Assembly: GCF_000969605.1 (NCBI RefSeq)
Contig: NZ_JZUE01000001.1
Coordinates: forward strand, 372,001 to 436,000
Direction: 5' to 3'
Source: Aquincola tertiaricarbonis
Lineage (GTDB): Bacteria; Pseudomonadota; Gammaproteobacteria; Burkholderiales; Burkholderiaceae_C
DNA: 64,000 bases
The translations under genes were made by a program, and so were the position numbers. Positions 41,555 to 51,502 of the stretch are shown here, piece by piece. The notes beneath the pieces are model-generated. The model did not search any database. It worked only from the letters and a program-made list of their open reading frames with translations, and was not told where the DNA came from. Each line of letters starts with the position of its first letter. Within the stretch, counting starts at the first letter, position 1.

Positions 41555-44500
41555 ATGAATGCACCGCTTGCTGTGAACACCCTGGCCGCCCCCGGCCTTG
41601 CAGACGAGCAGGCACGCCGCCTGCGCGAGATTCCCTACAACTACACCTCGTTCTCTGACCGCGAGATCGTGATGCGGCTGCTGGGCGAGCGTGCCTGGCA
41701 GCTGCTGGACCGCCTGCGCGGCGAGCGCCGCACCGGCCGTTCCGCGCGCATGCTGTACGAGGTGCTGGGTGACATCTGGGTGGTGCAGCGCAACCCGTAC
41801 CTGCAGGACGACCTGCTCGACAACCCCAAGCGCCGCGGCCTGCTGGTGGACGCTTTGCGCCACCGGCTGGGCGAGATCGCCAAGCGCCGCGACCCGCAGG
41901 CCGACCCGCAGCGCGACGCGCTGGTGGGCGAGCTGCTGGTGCTGGCCGAATCGGCGGTGGCCGGCTTCGCCGCCTCGTTCGACGCGCTCGGCGAGCTGCG
42001 CCGCAAGGCCCGCCGCACGCTGGGCCGCATCACCGCCAAGGACAACATCAAGTTCGACGGGCTCTCGCGTGTCTCGCACGTCACCGACGCCACCGACTGG
42101 CGGGTGGAATACCCCTTCGTCGTGCTCACGCCCGACACCGAGGCGGAGATGGCCGGCCTGGTGCAGGCCTGCGTCGAGCTGGGCCTGACCATCATCCCGC
42201 GCGGCGGCGGCACCGGTTACACCGGCGGCGCCATCCCGCTGACCTGGAAGAGCGCGGTCATCAACACCGAGAAGCTCGAGCGCATGACCGAGGTGGAGCT
42301 GGTGGCGCTGCCCGGCCATGCGCAGCCGGTGGCCACGGTGTTCACCGAGGCTGGCGTGGTGACCCAGCGGGTGGCCGATGCGGCCGAGCGTGCCGGTTAC
42401 GTGTTCGCGGTCGATCCCACCTCGGCCGAGGCCAGCTGCATCGGCGGCAACATCGCGATGAACGCCGGCGGCAAGAAGGCCGTGCTGTGGGGCACCGCGC
42501 TGGACAACCTGGCCTCCTGGCGCATGGTCACGCCCGAGGCCAAGTGGCTGGAGGTCACGCGCCTGGACCACAACCTGGGCAAGATCCACGACGTGGACGC
42601 GGCGCGCTTCGAGCTGCGTTACTTCGATGCCTCGGGCAAGGTGCTGGAGCGCACCGAGACGCTGGAGATCCCCGGCCGCGTGTTCCGCAAGGAAGGCCTG
42701 GGCAAGGACGTCACCGACAAGTTCCTGGCCGGCCTGCCCGGCATCCAGAAGGAAGGCTGCGACGGCCTGATCACCAGCGCCCGCTGGGTGGTGCACCGCA
42801 TGCCGGCCCACACCCGCACCGTGTGCCTGGAGTTCTTCGGCAACGCGAAGGACGCGGTGCCCAGCATCGTCGAGATCAAGGACTTCATGTTCGCCGAGGC
42901 GCGCAAGCCCGGCGGCGCCATCCTGGCGGGGCTGGAGCACCTGGACGACCGCTACCTGAAGGCCGTGGGCTACGCCACCAAGAGCAAGCGCGGCAGCACC
43001 AGCGCCAGCGGCCTGCCGAAGATGGTGCTGGTCGGCGACATCGTGGGCGACGACGAAGCCGCCGTGGCCCGCGCCACCAGCGAGGTGGTGCGCATCGCCA
43101 ACAGCCGCGCCGGTGAAGGGTTCGTGGCCGTGAGCGCCGATGCGCGCAAGAAGTTCTGGCTCGACCGCAAGCGCACCGCCGCCATCGCCCGCCACACCAA
43201 CGCCTTCAAGATCAACGAGGACGTGGTGATTCCGCTGGAGCGCATGGGCGAGTACACCAACGGCATCGAGCGCATCAACATCGAGCTGAGCCTGCGCAAC
43301 AAGCTGCAGCTGGTGGATGCGCTGGAGGCCTTCTTCCTGCGGGGCAACCTGCCGCTGGGCAAGAGCGACGATGCCGGCGAGATCGCCAGCGCCGAGCTGC
43401 TGGAAGACCGGGTACAGCAGGCGCTGCAGCTGCTGCGCGAGGTGCGCATGCTGTGGAGCGGCTGGTTGCAGGGGCTGGACAGCATCGCCGAAGGCCCGGA
43501 TGCGCGCAGCTTCTTCGAGCTGATCCAGGACACCACGCTGCGCGCCTCGTGGAAGACGCAGGTGCGCAAGCCGCTGCAGTCCATCTTCTCGGGTGCGGCG
43601 CTGTCGCCCATCGTGGAGGAGTGCAACCGCATCCACAAGGAAGTGCTGCGCGGCCGCGTGTGGGTGGCGCTGCACATGCATGCCGGCGACGGCAACGTGC
43701 ACACCAACATCCCGGTCAACAGTGACAACTACGAGATGCTGCAGACCGCGCATGAGGCGGTGGACCGCATCATGGCGCTGGCCCGCAGCCTAAACGGCGT
43801 GATCTCGGGCGAGCACGGCATCGGCATCACCAAGCTCGAGTTCCTGACCGACGAGGAACTGCAGCCGTTCGCCGACTACAAGCAGCGCGTGGACCCCGAA
43901 GGCCGCTTCAACCGCGGCAAGCTGCTGCGCCCGGGCACCGCGCCCGAGTGGGCCGACGTGCATGCCGCCGACCTGCGCCATGCCTACACGCCCAGCTTCG
44001 GCCTGATGGGCCATGAGTCGCTGATCATGCAGCGCAGCGACATCGGCGCCATCAGCGACTCCATCAAGGACTGCCTGCGCTGCGGCAAGTGCAAGCCGGT
44101 GTGCGCCACCCATGTGCCGCGCGCCAACCTGCTGTACAGCCCGCGCAACAAGATCCTGGCCACCTCGCTGCTGGTGGAGGCCTTCCTGTACGAAGAGCAG
44201 ACGCGCCGCGGCGTGAGCATCGCGCACTGGGAAGAGTTCGAAGACGTGGCCGACCACTGCACCGTGTGCCACAAGTGCGCCAGCCCTTGCCCGGTGAAGA
44301 TCGACTTCGGCGACGTGTCGATGAACATGCGCAACCTGCTGCGCAAGATGGGCCAGAAGAGCTTCCGCCCCGGCAATGCCGCGGCGATGCTGATGCTCAA
44401 CGCCACCAACCCGCAGACCATCAAGTTCGTGCGCAGCGCGATGGTGGACGTGGGCTTCAAGGCCCAGCGCCTGGCGCACGACGTGATGAAGCTGGCCGCG

Positions 44501-45490
44501 CGCAAGCAAACTGCCGCGCCGCCCGCCACCGTGGGCAGCGCGCCGCTGAAGGAGCAGGTGGTCCACTTCATCAACAAGAAGCTGCCGGGCGGCCTGCCCA
44601 AGCGCACCGCACGCGCGCTGCTGGACATCGAGGACAAGGCCTACGTGCCGATCATCCGCAACCCGCAGGCCACCACGGCCGAGACGGAGGCGGTGTTTTA
44701 TTTCCCCGGCTGCGGCTCGGAGCGGCTGTTCAGCCAGGTGGGCCTGGCCACGCAGGCGATGCTGTGGCATGCGGGCGTGCAGACGGTGCTGCCGCCGGGT
44801 TACCTGTGCTGCGGCTATCCGCAGCGCGGCTCGGGCCAGTTCGACAAGGCCGACCAGATCATCACCGACAACCGGGTGCTGTTCCACCGCGTGGCCAACA
44901 CGCTGAACTACCTGGACATCAAGACCGTGGTGGTGAGCTGCGGCACCTGCTACGACCAGCTGCAGGGCTACGAATTCGACAAGATCTTCCCCGGCTGCCG
45001 CATCGTCGACATCCACGAATACCTGCTCGAGCGCGGCATCACCCTGCCCGCCGCGCAGCAGGGCGCCTACCTGTACCACGACCCCTGCCACAGCCCCATG
45101 AAGCTGCAGGAGCCGATGAAGACGGTGAAGGCGCTGGTGGGCGACAGCGTGCTGAAGAACGACCGCTGCTGCGGCGAGAGCGGCACGCTGGGTGTGACAC
45201 GGCCCGACATCTCCACGCAGATCCGGTTCCGCAAGGAAGAAGAGCTGCGCAAGGGCGAAGCCGCGCTGCGCGACAGCGGCGCGGTGGCGGCGGGCGAGGA
45301 CGTGAAGATCCTCACCAGCTGCCCCAGCTGCCTGCAGGGCCTGAGCCGCTATGGCAACGACCTGAACAACGGCCTGCTGGAAGCCGACTACATCGTGGTG
45401 GAGATGGCCCGCAAGATCCTGGGCGAGAACTGGATGCCCGAGTACGTCGCCCGCGCCAACCAGGGCGGCATCGAGCGGGTGCTGGTATGA
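41555..45490 (+). CDS. FAD/FMN-binding oxidoreductase with iron-sulfur and CCG domains (DUF3683 fusion)
   Basis: A 1311-residue cytosolic flavoprotein. An N-terminal DUF3683 part (about 1-170) precedes an FAD-binding type-4 domain ([14 protein letters not shown]), an FAD-oxidase C-terminal domain with [15 protein letters not shown] and GEHGIGITK, then two [4Fe-4S] clusters ([11 protein letters not shown] from residue 840, [12 protein letters not shown] from 902) and a GlpC/HdrB-like CCG region ([35 protein letters not shown]). This is the layout of D-lactate or glycolate dehydrogenase fusions linking a flavin to quinone. Substrate is unproven. The next ORF overlaps by four bases. Confidence 0.93.
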   Translation: MNAPLAVNTLAAPGLADEQARRLREIPYNYTSFSDREIVMRLLGERAWQLLDRLRGERRTGRSARMLYEVLGDIWVVQRNPYLQDDLLDNPKRRGLLVDALRHRLGEIAKRRDPQADPQRDALVGELLVLAESAVAGFAASFDALGELRRKARRTLGRITAKDNIKFDGLSRVSHVTDATDWRVEYPFVVLTPDTEAEMAGLVQACVELGLTIIPRGGGTGYTGGAIPLTWKSAVINTEKLERMTEVELVALPGHAQPVATVFTEAGVVTQRVADAAERAGYVFAVDPTSAEASCIGGNIAMNAGGKKAVLWGTALDNLASWRMVTPEAKWLEVTRLDHNLGKIHDVDAARFELRYFDASGKVLERTETLEIPGRVFRKEGLGKDVTDKFLAGLPGIQKEGCDGLITSARWVVHRMPAHTRTVCLEFFGNAKDAVPSIVEIKDFMFAEARKPGGAILAGLEHLDDRYLKAVGYATKSKRGSTSASGLPKMVLVGDIVGDDEAAVARATSEVVRIANSRAGEGFVAVSADARKKFWLDRKRTAAIARHTNAFKINEDVVIPLERMGEYTNGIERINIELSLRNKLQLVDALEAFFLRGNLPLGKSDDAGEIASAELLEDRVQQALQLLREVRMLWSGWLQGLDSIAEGPDARSFFELIQDTTLRASWKTQVRKPLQSIFSGAALSPIVEECNRIHKEVLRGRVWVALHMHAGDGNVHTNIPVNSDNYEMLQTAHEAVDRIMALARSLNGVISGEHGIGITKLEFLTDEELQPFADYKQRVDPEGRFNRGKLLRPGTAPEWADVHAADLRHAYTPSFGLMGHESLIMQRSDIGAISDSIKDCLRCGKCKPVCATHVPRANLLYSPRNKILATSLLVEAFLYEEQTRRGVSIAHWEEFEDVADHCTVCHKCASPCPVKIDFGDVSMNMRNLLRKMGQKSFRPGNAAAMLMLNATNPQTIKFVRSAMVDVGFKAQRLAHDVMKLAARKQTAAPPATVGSAPLKEQVVHFINKKLPGGLPKRTARALLDIEDKAYVPIIRNPQATTAETEAVFYFPGCGSERLFSQVGLATQAMLWHAGVQTVLPPGYLCCGYPQRGSGQFDKADQIITDNRVLFHRVANTLNYLDIKTVVVSCGTCYDQLQGYEFDKIFPGCRIVDIHEYLLERGITLPAAQQGAYLYHDPCHSPMKLQEPMKTVKALVGDSVLKNDRCCGESGTLGVTRPDISTQIRFRKEEELRKGEAALRDSGAVAAGEDVKILTSCPSCLQGLSRYGNDLNNGLLEADYIVVEMARKILGENWMPEYVARANQGGIERVLV

Positions 45491-45930
45491 GCACGGTGGC
45501 AAGCACCGCGACCTGCGAGCTGTGCAGCACGCCCGGCGGCCACGTGGTGTGGCGGGGCGAGGGCTGGCGCGCCATCCGCGCGGCCGATGCATCGTTCCCG
45601 GCGTTCTACCGGTTGATCTGCAATCGCCACGTGGCCGAGTTCACCGATCTGTCGCCCGAGGAACGCACCTGCTGCATGGAGCGTGTGGCCGCGCTGGAGC
45701 AGGCGCTGCGCCAGGCGCTGCGGCCGACCAAGATCAACATCGCCTCGCTGGGCAACGTGGTGCCGCACTTGCACTGGCATGTGATCGCCCGCTTCGACTG
45801 GGACAGCCATTTCCCGCAGCCGGTGTGGGGCACGGCGCAGCGCGTGGTGGAGCCGCCCGCCTTGCAGCGCCTGGCCTGCACGCTCGAACAACTTGACGCG
45901 GCCGTGGCCGCCGCCCTGGAAGCCGCATGA
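45487..45930 (+). CDS. HIT family protein (short Fhit-like)
   Basis: A 147-residue histidine-triad protein. CELC near residue 10 and the [17 protein letters not shown] region resemble the HIT fold, and the triad [11 protein letters not shown] holds the three histidines. Unlike the HinT-like protein at 17.3 kb it has a WH variant of the triad (HLHWHV) and a longer C-terminus. It probably hydrolyses dinucleoside polyphosphates or related adenylates. It overlaps both the FAD-oxidase gene and the DUF971 gene by four bases. Confidence 0.88.
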   Translation: MSTVASTATCELCSTPGGHVVWRGEGWRAIRAADASFPAFYRLICNRHVAEFTDLSPEERTCCMERVAALEQALRQALRPTKINIASLGNVVPHLHWHVIARFDWDSHFPQPVWGTAQRVVEPPALQRLACTLEQLDAAVAAALEAA

Positions 45931-46328
45931 CGACCAAGCCGCAGCCCACGGGCCTCACGGTCCACCAGCAATCGAAGCAGCTGGAGGTCAGCTTCGACGA
46001 TGGCCGGCGCTTCCAGATCCCGTTCGAGCTGATGCGCGTGTATTCGCCGTCGGCCGAGGTGCAGGGCCACGGCCCGGGGCAGGAGGTGCTGCAGCACGGC
46101 AAGCGCGACGTCGGCATCGTCGACATCGTGCAGGTGGGCCACTATGCGGTGCAGCCCAAGTTCAGCGACGGGCACGAATCCGGCATCTTCACCTGGGAGT
46201 ACCTGTACTTCCTCGGCAGCGAGCAGCCCGACCTGTGGCGCCAGTACGAGGCGCGGCTGCAGCAGGCCGGCATCGACCGCGACGCGCCCATGCCCCAAGC
46301 CGGCGGCCATGCCTGCGGCAACCATTGA
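45927..46328 (+). CDS. DUF971 protein (gamma-butyrobetaine hydroxylase N-terminal-like domain)
   Basis: A 133-residue protein of the DUF971/GBBH-like N-terminal family: [40 protein letters not shown], the [36 protein letters not shown] stretch with a conserved zinc-site His/Asp/Glu. Stand-alone bacterial members are commonly placed next to ubiE, as here (16 bases). Roles in iron-sulfur or quinone metabolism have been suggested but are not established. Confidence 0.9.
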   Translation: MTTKPQPTGLTVHQQSKQLEVSFDDGRRFQIPFELMRVYSPSAEVQGHGPGQEVLQHGKRDVGIVDIVQVGHYAVQPKFSDGHESGIFTWEYLYFLGSEQPDLWRQYEARLQQAGIDRDAPMPQAGGHACGNH

Positions 46329-46344
46329 AGAAAGCGGACCCTCG

Positions 46345-47076
46345 ATGACCCAGACGCATTTCGGTTTCCAGACGGTCGACGAGAACGAGAAGGCGCAGCG
46401 CGTGCGCGGCGTGTTCGACTCGGTGGCCACCAAGTACGACGTCATGAACGACCTGATGTCGATGGGCCTGCACCGCGCCTGGAAGGCCTACACCCTGGCC
46501 GTGGCCGACCTGCGCGAAGGCCGCCGCGTGCTGGACATCGCCGGCGGCACCGGCGATCTTGCCCGGGCGTTCAGCAAGAAGGTGGGCAGCAGCGGCCTGG
46601 TGGTGCACACCGACATCAACGAGGCGATGCTGCGCACCGGTCGCGACCGGCTGCTGGACGAGGGACTGGTCCTGCCCACCACCATCTGCGACGCCGAGCG
46701 GCTGCCGTTCCGCGACGCCAGCTTCGACCTGGTGAGCGTCGCCTTCGGCCTGCGCAACATGACGCACAAGGACGGTGCGCTCAAGGAGATGAACCGCGTG
46801 TTGCGCCCGGGCGGCCGGCTGCTGGTGCTGGAGTTCTCCAAGGTGGCCGCGCCGTTGCAGAAAGCCTACGACTGGTACTCCTTCAAGGTGCTGCCGCGCC
46901 TGGGCCAGTGGGTGGCGGGAGACGCCCAGAGCTACCAGTACCTGGCGGAATCGATCCGCATGCACCCCGACCAGCAGGCGCTCAAGGCCCTGATGAAGGG
47001 CGCTGGCTTCGGCCATGTGGATGTGCACAATCTCACAGGCGGGGTCGTGGCCCTGCACGTCGGCATCAAGTGCTGA
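46345..47076 (+). CDS. ubiE: Ubiquinone/menaquinone biosynthesis C-methyltransferase
   Basis: UbiE methylates carbon 2 of demethoxy-ubiquinol precursors and demethylmenaquinone using S-adenosylmethionine. The 243-residue product has [23 protein letters not shown] and [20 protein letters not shown] motif [11 protein letters not shown] (about residues 65-75), the [24 protein letters not shown] block and a C-terminal [14 protein letters not shown] short CGTGCC-TGAC-GGCACG hairpin follows the stop and may weakly terminate before the exopolysaccharide cluster. Confidence 0.97.
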   Translation: MTQTHFGFQTVDENEKAQRVRGVFDSVATKYDVMNDLMSMGLHRAWKAYTLAVADLREGRRVLDIAGGTGDLARAFSKKVGSSGLVVHTDINEAMLRTGRDRLLDEGLVLPTTICDAERLPFRDASFDLVSVAFGLRNMTHKDGALKEMNRVLRPGGRLLVLEFSKVAAPLQKAYDWYSFKVLPRLGQWVAGDAQSYQYLAESIRMHPDQQALKALMKGAGFGHVDVHNLTGGVVALHVGIKC

Positions 47077-47209
47077 GCCGCCGTGCCTGACGGCACGACC
47101 TCCCCTGAATACGTGGGGATGGATACCTTGTCTGTCAGTGCTTACACGGATCTGCCACGGACAGCCCTATACACTCCGCCGTCTGGGCGATTGACGGCCG
47201 GCGCCAGGC

Positions 47210-47224
47210 TGGTCCGCATCCTGC
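47210..47224 (+). promoter_or_regulatory. Candidate sigma-54 (RpoN) promoter upstream of the exopolysaccharide cluster
   Basis: TGG at 47210-47212 and TGC at 47222-47224 have GG and GC exactly ten bases apart, matching the -24/-12 geometry. The flanks are imperfect (TGGTCC and CTGC). The inferred start is near 47236, 28 bases before the GGGAG ribosome site. A separate TATACA hexamer at 47168-47173 could be a sigma-70 -10 but has no good -35. Confidence 0.35.
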
Positions 47225-47276
47225 GAGCCCACATCACTGAGACAAGCCCTTGCACTGCAAGGTGGGAGATTCCAGC

Positions 47277-48263
47277 GTGACGACCCGATCCGACCACTAT
47301 CCCCAGGCCCATCGCACATGGCGGGTGGCCTGCATTGCCGCGGCTTCGGCAGCGGTGCTGCTGGCAGCGGGGTGCGGCGAGAAGAAAGACGGCAAGGTGG
47401 CCAGCCAGACCGCGGCCAAGGTGAACAAGGAAGAGATCACGGTTCACCAGATCAACTTCGTGCTGCAGCAGCAGCGCGGTTTGCGGCCCGAGCAGGCGGA
47501 TGCGGCGAGCAAGCAGATCCTGGAGCGACTGATCGACCAGGAACTGGCCGTTCAGAAGGCCGTGGACCAGAAGATGGACCGGGACCCGCGCGTGGTGCAG
47601 CAGATTGAAGCCGCCAAGCGCGAGATCATCGCCCGCGCCTACGTCGACAAGATCGGCGAGACCGCGAGCAAGCCCACCCCCGACGAAGTGCGCAAGTACT
47701 ACGACGAGAAGCCGGCGCTGTTCAAGGAGCGCCGCGTCTACAGCCTGCAGGAGCTGGCCATCGAAGCCAAGCCCGAGCAGATCGACGGCCTTCGCGCCAA
47801 GCTGGCCGAAGCGAAGAACATCAACGAATTCGTCGAGTACCTGAAGGCCAACGAATTCAAGTTTGCCGGCAACCAGGCCGTGCGCGCCGCCGAGCAGCTG
47901 CCGCTGGCCAGCCTGGACAACTTCGCCCGCATGCAGGACGGCCAGGCCGTGCTCACGCCGTCCCCCACCGGCGCCCAGGTCATCGTGCTGGCCAATTCGC
48001 GCAGCCAGCCGGTCACGCTGGAGCAGGCCACGCCGGCGATCGAGCAGTTTCTGCTGAATGACCGGAAGCGGAAGTTGGTGGAAGAGAACGTGAAGCAGAT
48101 GCGCGGTAGTGCGCAGATCGAGTACGTCGGCAAGTTTGCGGAAGGCGCCGCCAGCGCGCCGGCCGCATCTTCGACCACCTCACCCGCCCCGGCGCCGACA
48201 CCGGCCCCGGCGGCCAGTGGCCTGGATGCGTCGTCGATCAGCAAAGGAATGGGACTCAAGTGA
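47277..48263 (+). CDS. epsD: EpsD family peptidyl-prolyl cis-trans isomerase lipoprotein
   Basis: A 328-residue SurA/PpiD-like lipoprotein. The basic start is followed by a hydrophobic stretch and lipobox LLAAGC with Cys33 as lipidated residue. The N-terminal chaperone-like helices (KVNKEEITVHQINFVLQQQRGLRPEQADAASKQILERLIDQELAVQ) and an atypical, short parvulin region (RVYSLQELAIE) define the EpsD family found in exosortase-B clusters. A Pro/Ala-rich tail follows. A GTG start with GGGAG eight bases upstream is chosen. Probably it assists folding of the export machinery in the periplasm. Confidence 0.85.
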   Translation: MTTRSDHYPQAHRTWRVACIAAASAAVLLAAGCGEKKDGKVASQTAAKVNKEEITVHQINFVLQQQRGLRPEQADAASKQILERLIDQELAVQKAVDQKMDRDPRVVQQIEAAKREIIARAYVDKIGETASKPTPDEVRKYYDEKPALFKERRVYSLQELAIEAKPEQIDGLRAKLAEAKNINEFVEYLKANEFKFAGNQAVRAAEQLPLASLDNFARMQDGQAVLTPSPTGAQVIVLANSRSQPVTLEQATPAIEQFLLNDRKRKLVEENVKQMRGSAQIEYVGKFAEGAASAPAASSTTSPAPAPTPAPAASGLDASSISKGMGLK

Positions 48264-49123
48264 TGAAGAGCGTGATGCAGCGAAGGTTCGCTCGGTATTG
48301 TGCGGCGCTGGTCGCGGTGTCGATGTCCATGGCGCTGGTGCCGGCCGTCCAGGCTCAGGCCCCTGCCGGCAATGCGCCGATGCCGGCTTCGTCCACACCG
48401 GAGTACCGGCTCGGCTCGGGTGACGTCATCCGCATCACCGTCTACCAGAACCCCGATTTGACGCTCGAAACCCGCGTCAGCGAATCAGGCGTGGTGTCGT
48501 ACCCGCTGATCGGCCAGGTGCGCCTGGGCGGCCAGAGCATCTCGGCGGCCGAGAAGGCCATCTCCGACGCCCTGCGTAACGGCAACTTTGTCAAGCAGCC
48601 TCAGGTCACCATCGCGGTGCTGCAGGTGCGCGGCAACCAAGCCAACGTGCTGGGCCAGGTGAACCGGCCCGGCCGGTACCCGCTGGAAGTTGCGGAAATG
48701 AGGCTGACGGATTTGCTGGCGATGGCTGGGGGTACGGCAGTCAACGGCGCCGATGTGGTTATCGTGACGGGTACACGGGCGGGCGGCCCGTTCCGTGCAG
48801 AAGTCGACGTGCCGACCATCTTCGGCGCGCAGGTCCGCACCGAAGACATCCTTATCCAGAACGGCGACGTGATCTGGGTGGATCGCCAGCCGACGGTCTA
48901 CATCTATGGTGAAGTCCAGCGCCCGGGCCCGATGCGTCTGGAGCGTGGGATGACGCTGATGCAGTCGCTCGCCACCGGTGGTGGCCTGACGCAGCGCGGG
49001 ACCGAGAAGGGCATCCGCGTGCATCGCAAGTCGGCAGATGGCAAGGTGGAAGTCATCACGCCCGGCATGGACGACCGCATGCGCGACGGCGACGTGATCT
49101 ACGTGCGCGAGAGTCTGTTCTGA
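48263..49123 (+). CDS. epsE: Wza-like polysaccharide export protein EpsE
   Basis: A 286-residue outer-membrane auxiliary (OMA) protein of the Wza type. It has a signal peptide (AVQAQ, about residues 20-32, no lipobox Cys visible), the polysaccharide export sequence YRLGSGDVIRITVYQNPDLTLETRVSESG, and two SLBB-type domains (GQVNRPGRYPLEVAEMRLTDLLAMAGGT; GEVQRPGPMRLERGMTLMQSLATGGGLTQRG). Forms the exit pore for the polymer with EpsF and EpsG. ATG 48263 overlaps the epsD stop; a GTG three bases earlier is possible. Confidence 0.93.
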   Translation: MKSVMQRRFARYCAALVAVSMSMALVPAVQAQAPAGNAPMPASSTPEYRLGSGDVIRITVYQNPDLTLETRVSESGVVSYPLIGQVRLGGQSISAAEKAISDALRNGNFVKQPQVTIAVLQVRGNQANVLGQVNRPGRYPLEVAEMRLTDLLAMAGGTAVNGADVVIVTGTRAGGPFRAEVDVPTIFGAQVRTEDILIQNGDVIWVDRQPTVYIYGEVQRPGPMRLERGMTLMQSLATGGGLTQRGTEKGIRVHRKSADGKVEVITPGMDDRMRDGDVIYVRESLF

Positions 49124-49157
49124 TGACGGCTGTGCTTGGCATATTCGAGGGTGTGAC

Positions 49158-50585
49158 ATGACATTCGGACAATTCTTGTCGATCTTGCAGGCGCGCAAGT
49201 GGGTCGCGCTAGCCGTCTTTTCGCTGGTAGTGGCCGTAACGGTCGTCGTAAGTCTCGTGCTCCCGAAGCAGTACCTGGGTGTTTCGAGCGTGATGGTCGA
49301 CGTCAAGCCAGATCCGGTGTCGGCCATGGGCTTTCCCAGTGTGGCCTTGCCGACCTTCATGTCGACGCAGGTCGATGTGCTGAGCAGTGACCGCGTGGCG
49401 CTGCGCGTCATTCGCGACCTCAAACTCTCCGAGAACGCCGCCATCCGCGAGCAGTGGCAGGCCGAGACCAACGGCGAAGGTACCTTCGAGCAGTACTTGG
49501 TCGACATCCTGCACAAGTCTCTCGACGTCCGGCCATCGCGAGACAGCAATGTGATCTCGATCGGTTACAAGAGCCCGGACGCACGATTCGCAGCCGGCAT
49601 CGCGAATGCATTTGCACAGGCCTACATTGCGACCACGCTTGAGCTGAAGGTCGATCCGGCAAGGCAGTTCACCAGCTTTTTCCGTGCGCAAACGAACGAT
49701 GCACGCGATGCGCTGGAGAAGGCTCAGCAGCGCCTGTCGCAGTACCAGCAATCGAACGGCATCATCGCGACGGACGAGCGGTTGGACGTCGAGAATGCCC
49801 GCTTGAATGAACTGAGCAGCCAGCTCACGCAGCTCCAGGCTATCTCGGCCGAGAGCTCAAGCCGCCAAGCTCAGGCGCGTGGCAACCAGGCCGACAGACT
49901 GCAGGAGGTGCTGAACAATCCGTTGATCAGCGGCCTGAGGGCTGACCTCGCGCGGAACGAGGCCAAGCTGCAAGAGCTGACCCAGCGGCTCGGCGACCGG
50001 CATCCGCAAGTGGTCGAGGCTCGCGCGAACATCACCGAGTTGCGCTCGCGCATGAATGCGGAGATTGCGCGTGTCAGCAGCGGCGTCGGCGTAAGCAATG
50101 ACATCAACAAGTCCCGCGAGGCGCAACTGCGTGCTGCGCTGGATGCGCAGCGTGCGTCGGTGCTGCAGATGAAGGCAGTGCGGGACGAGGGGTCCGTGCT
50201 GTTGCGTGAGGTCGAGAATGCGCAGCGCATCTATGACAATCTGATGACGCGCCTGAATCAGGCGGGCCTGGAAGCGCAGAACACGCAGAGCTACGTCAAT
50301 GTGCTGACGGTGGCGCAGCCGCCAGTCGAGCACGCAAGCCCCAAGCTGTTGTTGAACACTGCCTTGGCCATCGTGCTCGGGCTGATCCTCGCCATCGGTG
50401 TTGCCCTGCTGATGGAGCTCTCTGACCGGCGCGTGCGCAGCTCCGAAGATGCGGTGGCGTACCTTGGTCTGCCTGTCATCGGCTCTCTGCCCACGCCGAG
50501 CGCCAAGCGCTTCAATCCGGCCCGCCCGGCAGCCCTCGGCCTGGCGCAGCGTTCACTCGCGCTGCCTGGCCCGGGCCATCATTAA
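49158..50585 (+). CDS. epsF: Chain-length determinant protein EpsF (Wzc-type polysaccharide co-polymerase)
   Basis: A 475-residue inner-membrane protein with a helix at each end (about 17-37 and 390-412). The Wzz motif region between them is a long coiled coil (QTNDARDALEKAQQRLSQYQQSN; GLRADLARNEAKLQELTQRLGDRHPQV), and the C-terminal end has the proline-rich QPPVEHASPKLLLN before TM2. The tyrosine-kinase half of Wzc is absent and replaced by the separate EpsG. Length fits the EpsF family. It should set polymer length and couple to EpsE. Confidence 0.93.
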   Translation: MTFGQFLSILQARKWVALAVFSLVVAVTVVVSLVLPKQYLGVSSVMVDVKPDPVSAMGFPSVALPTFMSTQVDVLSSDRVALRVIRDLKLSENAAIREQWQAETNGEGTFEQYLVDILHKSLDVRPSRDSNVISIGYKSPDARFAAGIANAFAQAYIATTLELKVDPARQFTSFFRAQTNDARDALEKAQQRLSQYQQSNGIIATDERLDVENARLNELSSQLTQLQAISAESSSRQAQARGNQADRLQEVLNNPLISGLRADLARNEAKLQELTQRLGDRHPQVVEARANITELRSRMNAEIARVSSGVGVSNDINKSREAQLRAALDAQRASVLQMKAVRDEGSVLLREVENAQRIYDNLMTRLNQAGLEAQNTQSYVNVLTVAQPPVEHASPKLLLNTALAIVLGLILAIGVALLMELSDRRVRSSEDAVAYLGLPVIGSLPTPSAKRFNPARPAALGLAQRSLALPGPGHH

Positions 50586-50598
50586 CGCAAGCGCAGCG

Positions 50599-51495
50599 AT
50601 GCTTTCCCCCCGCAACCCCGAGACGAGCCACTTGCAAGCCGATAACAACGAACCTGCCGTGGCCGACCGGTCCATTGGCAGCATCCTTGCCGATCTGCGC
50701 GAGCTGTCGGCCGAGCAGGTCGAAACAATCGTCCGGCATCAACGAGAGAAGGGCGTCCGATTTGGCGAGGCCGCTGTCACGCTCGGCTACGCTAGCAACG
50801 ACGATGTTCTCTTCGCGCTGAGCCAGCAGTTTCACTATCCCTACGCACCCGAAGAGCGGCGGAAGGCGAGTCCCGAGCTCGCTGCGCTCAACCAGCCTTT
50901 CGGCGTCCAGGCCGAGAGCTTCCGGGCCATCCGCAGCCAGGTGATGATGCGCCTGTTCAACGAGGGGCAGGAGCGGCGTGCACTGGCAGTGGTCAGCCCC
51001 GAGTCCGGCGATGGCAAGACCTTCTTTACGGCGAACCTGGCTGTCGTGCTGGCGCAGCTCAGCGGCCGCACGCTGCTGGTCGATGCCGACCTTCGGCATC
51101 CGCGCCAGCACGAGGTCTTCAACGTCGACAACAAGGTCGGCCTGTCGGGCATCCTGGGCGGCCGCTCCGGCACCAAGGTGATACAGCAGGTGATCGGCGT
51201 GCCAAGCCTGTTCGTCCTGCCCGTGGGCACGACACCGCCGAACCCGCTCGAGCTGGTCGAGCGTCCCGCGTTCGGACTGCTCATGCGCGAGCTCGTGACC
51301 AAGTTCGATCATGTAGTGGTGGACACGCCGGCGGCGCGCTATGGCAGCGACAGTGCCGTCATCGCGGCGCGTTGCGGTGCGGCGCTCGTGGTGGCCCGCA
51401 AGGACAAGGGCCGCGTGGCGGCGCTGCAGGATCTCGTGGCGAACTTGGCGGAGACGCCTGCCAAGCTGGCCGGTGTAGTCTTCAACGAGTTCTGA
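50599..51495 (+). CDS. epsG: Chain-length determinant tyrosine kinase EpsG (BY-kinase-like)
   Basis: A 298-residue cytosolic P-loop protein. Residues about 25-90 (GSILADLRELSAEQVETIVRHQREKGVRFGEAAVTLGYAS) form an MshEN/GspE-N-like domain rarely seen in Wzc kinases. The kinase domain has Walker A PESGDGKT (Asp instead of the usual Glu), Walker A-prime LLVDADLR and a Walker-B-like VVVDTPA. No C-terminal tyrosine cluster is visible; the protein ends GVVFNEF. It is thus either a kinase with other targets or an ATPase partner of EpsF. It starts 13 bases after epsF. Confidence 0.9.
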   Translation: MLSPRNPETSHLQADNNEPAVADRSIGSILADLRELSAEQVETIVRHQREKGVRFGEAAVTLGYASNDDVLFALSQQFHYPYAPEERRKASPELAALNQPFGVQAESFRAIRSQVMMRLFNEGQERRALAVVSPESGDGKTFFTANLAVVLAQLSGRTLLVDADLRHPRQHEVFNVDNKVGLSGILGGRSGTKVIQQVIGVPSLFVLPVGTTPPNPLELVERPAFGLLMRELVTKFDHVVVDTPAARYGSDSAVIAARCGAALVVARKDKGRVAALQDLVANLAETPAKLAGVVFNEF

Positions 51496-51502
51496 GGAAA
51501 AT

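Noticed and set aside
41546-43753. 735-codon minus-strand frame opposite the FAD oxidoreductase
   Set aside because: Antisense shadow with compositional bias and no recognisable domain; the plus-strand gene is complete.
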